Positions 63,457 to 64,000 of a DNA stretch of 64,000 nucleotides are shown here, one piece after another. Below the pieces are notes generated by a model, which had not been told where the DNA came from, ran no database searches, and worked only from the letters and a program-made list of their open reading frames with translations. Both the position numbers and the translations under genes were made by a program. Numbering within the stretch: the stretch's first letter is position 1; every line of letters starts with the position of its first letter. Origin of the DNA: Ornithinicoccus sp045032955 (GTDB lineage Bacteria; Actinomycetota; Actinomycetes; Actinomycetales; Dermatophilaceae); assembly GCF_045032955.1 (NCBI RefSeq), contig NZ_JBJFZU010000013.1, forward strand, positions 1 through 64,000, read 5' to 3'.

Positions 63457-64000
63457 GTGAGACACGCAGCCATCGCCGACGACTTCACCGGCGCGACGGA
63501 CCTGGCCGGCAACTGGCGTGCGCGAGGTCTGCGGACCTCCGTGCTGCTGGGCGCCGAGCACGACCCCGCGGAACTGGCGGGTCTCAAGGACGACGACGCG
63601 GTCGTCGTCGCCCTCAAGACCCGCAGCATCGCGGCCGACGCCGCGGTGGAGCAGAGCCTCACCGCCGCGCGTCTGCTCCGCGGGCTGGGTTACGAGCAGC
63701 TCTACGACAAGTACTGCTCCACCTTCGACTCCACGCCGCAGGGGAACATCGGCCCGGTGGCCGACGCGCTGTTGGAGCTCACCGGGGCCTCCCGTGCGGT
63801 CGTGGTCCCGTCCTTCCCGGACAACCACCGCACCGTCTACCAGGGGCACCTCTTCGTCGGCTCCCAGCCGCTGGACGAGAGCCCGCTCAAGGACCATCCG
63901 CTCAACCCGATGTGGGACTCCGACGTCGTCCGGATCTTGAGCCCCCAGACGGTGCACCAGGTCGGGCTCGTCCCGCACGAGGTCGTGCGCCAGGGCCCTG
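63457..64000 (+). CDS. otnK: 3-oxo-tetronate kinase (DUF1537), 3' end beyond the window
   Basis: GTG 63457 after GAGGAG; 181 codons are present and the frame is still open at the edge. IADDFTGATDLAGNW is the DUF1537 start. YDKYCSTFDSTPQGNIGPVA (near 85) and NHRTVYQGHLFVGSQPLDES (near 127) match the OtnK branch as I recall it. OtnK phosphorylates 3-oxo-tetronate at C4 ahead of decarboxylation to DHAP. The expected next gene is the OtnC aldolase, outside the window. Confidence 0.85.
   Translation, partial: MRHAAIADDFTGATDLAGNWRARGLRTSVLLGAEHDPAELAGLKDDDAVVVALKTRSIAADAAVEQSLTAARLLRGLGYEQLYDKYCSTFDSTPQGNIGPVADALLELTGASRAVVVPSFPDNHRTVYQGHLFVGSQPLDESPLKDHPLNPMWDSDVVRILSPQTVHQVGLVPHEVVRQGP

Overview
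The window reads as chromosomal DNA of a high-GC actinobacterium. Coding density is high, third codon positions are strongly G/C, GTG starts are frequent, and neighbouring genes often overlap by ATGA or GTGA. Families present include DUF2252, S8 protease with PF04122-type wall-binding repeats, GntR, IclR and DeoR regulators, and lipoproteins ending in V-S-A-C. A genus in or near Intrasporangiaceae/Ornithinimicrobiaceae is a guess. I saw no rRNA, tRNA, CRISPR array or complete mobile element. The left edge does carry the 3' end of an IS3-type transposase.

Left part (1-13.8 kb). After the IS3 remnant come a TrmB/LuxR-like regulator and, divergently, a large secreted subtilisin-like protease with three cell-wall-binding repeats. 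These are followed by a small cysteine-motif protein with a membrane partner, two unrecognised genes of less GC-rich codon use, a PLP-dependent decarboxylase, a PhoD-type phosphodiesterase and a DUF2252 protein.

Middle part (13.8-41.2 kb) is a catabolic island for CoA-activated organic acids. It holds five family III (CaiB/BaiF) CoA-transferases, two acyl-CoA dehydrogenases, two crotonase-fold proteins, two MmgE/PrpD proteins, a MaoC hydratase, a CitE/HpcH lyase, an HMG-CoA-lyase-like enzyme, an aconitase-family enzyme, a TRAP transporter and two MFS carriers. It also has one GntR and two IclR regulators. The gene set dctPQM, acyl-CoA dehydrogenase, MaoC, CaiB, MmgE/PrpD and CitE resembles, from memory, the itaconate (ict-ich-ccl) region of Pseudomonas. 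Much of that set is present twice (15.0-19.6 kb and 32.0-39.0 kb). Between the copies, an IclR-controlled divergent unit (HMG-CoA-lyase-like / CaiB / aconitase) looks like a separate route for a tricarboxylate or branched C5-C6 acid.

Right part (41.2-64 kb) is a sugar-acid and C3-C4 hydroxyacid island. It contains KDPG aldolase, a beta-hydroxyacid dehydrogenase, a hydroxypyruvate/2-oxo-tetronate isomerase-like protein, a KDG-kinase-like PfkB protein, a D-2-hydroxyacid dehydrogenase, an IclR regulator, an aldo/keto reductase and a DhaK-DhaL kinase. A peptide/opine-type ABC transporter with a fused permease-ATPase follows, then an RraA-like protein, an enolase-superfamily dehydratase, a DeoR regulator, a second TRAP transporter and the start of a 3-oxo-tetronate kinase cut by the window edge. 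SelO sits at the left border of this part, next to a 79-nt remnant that matches the 3' end of the DeoR gene.

Regulatory DNA is unusually legible. There are tandem IclR-type operators spaced 20 bp apart in two places, a GntR operator, paired DeoR palindromes around a promoter, and long perfect hairpins after the solute-binding-protein genes of both right-hand transporters.
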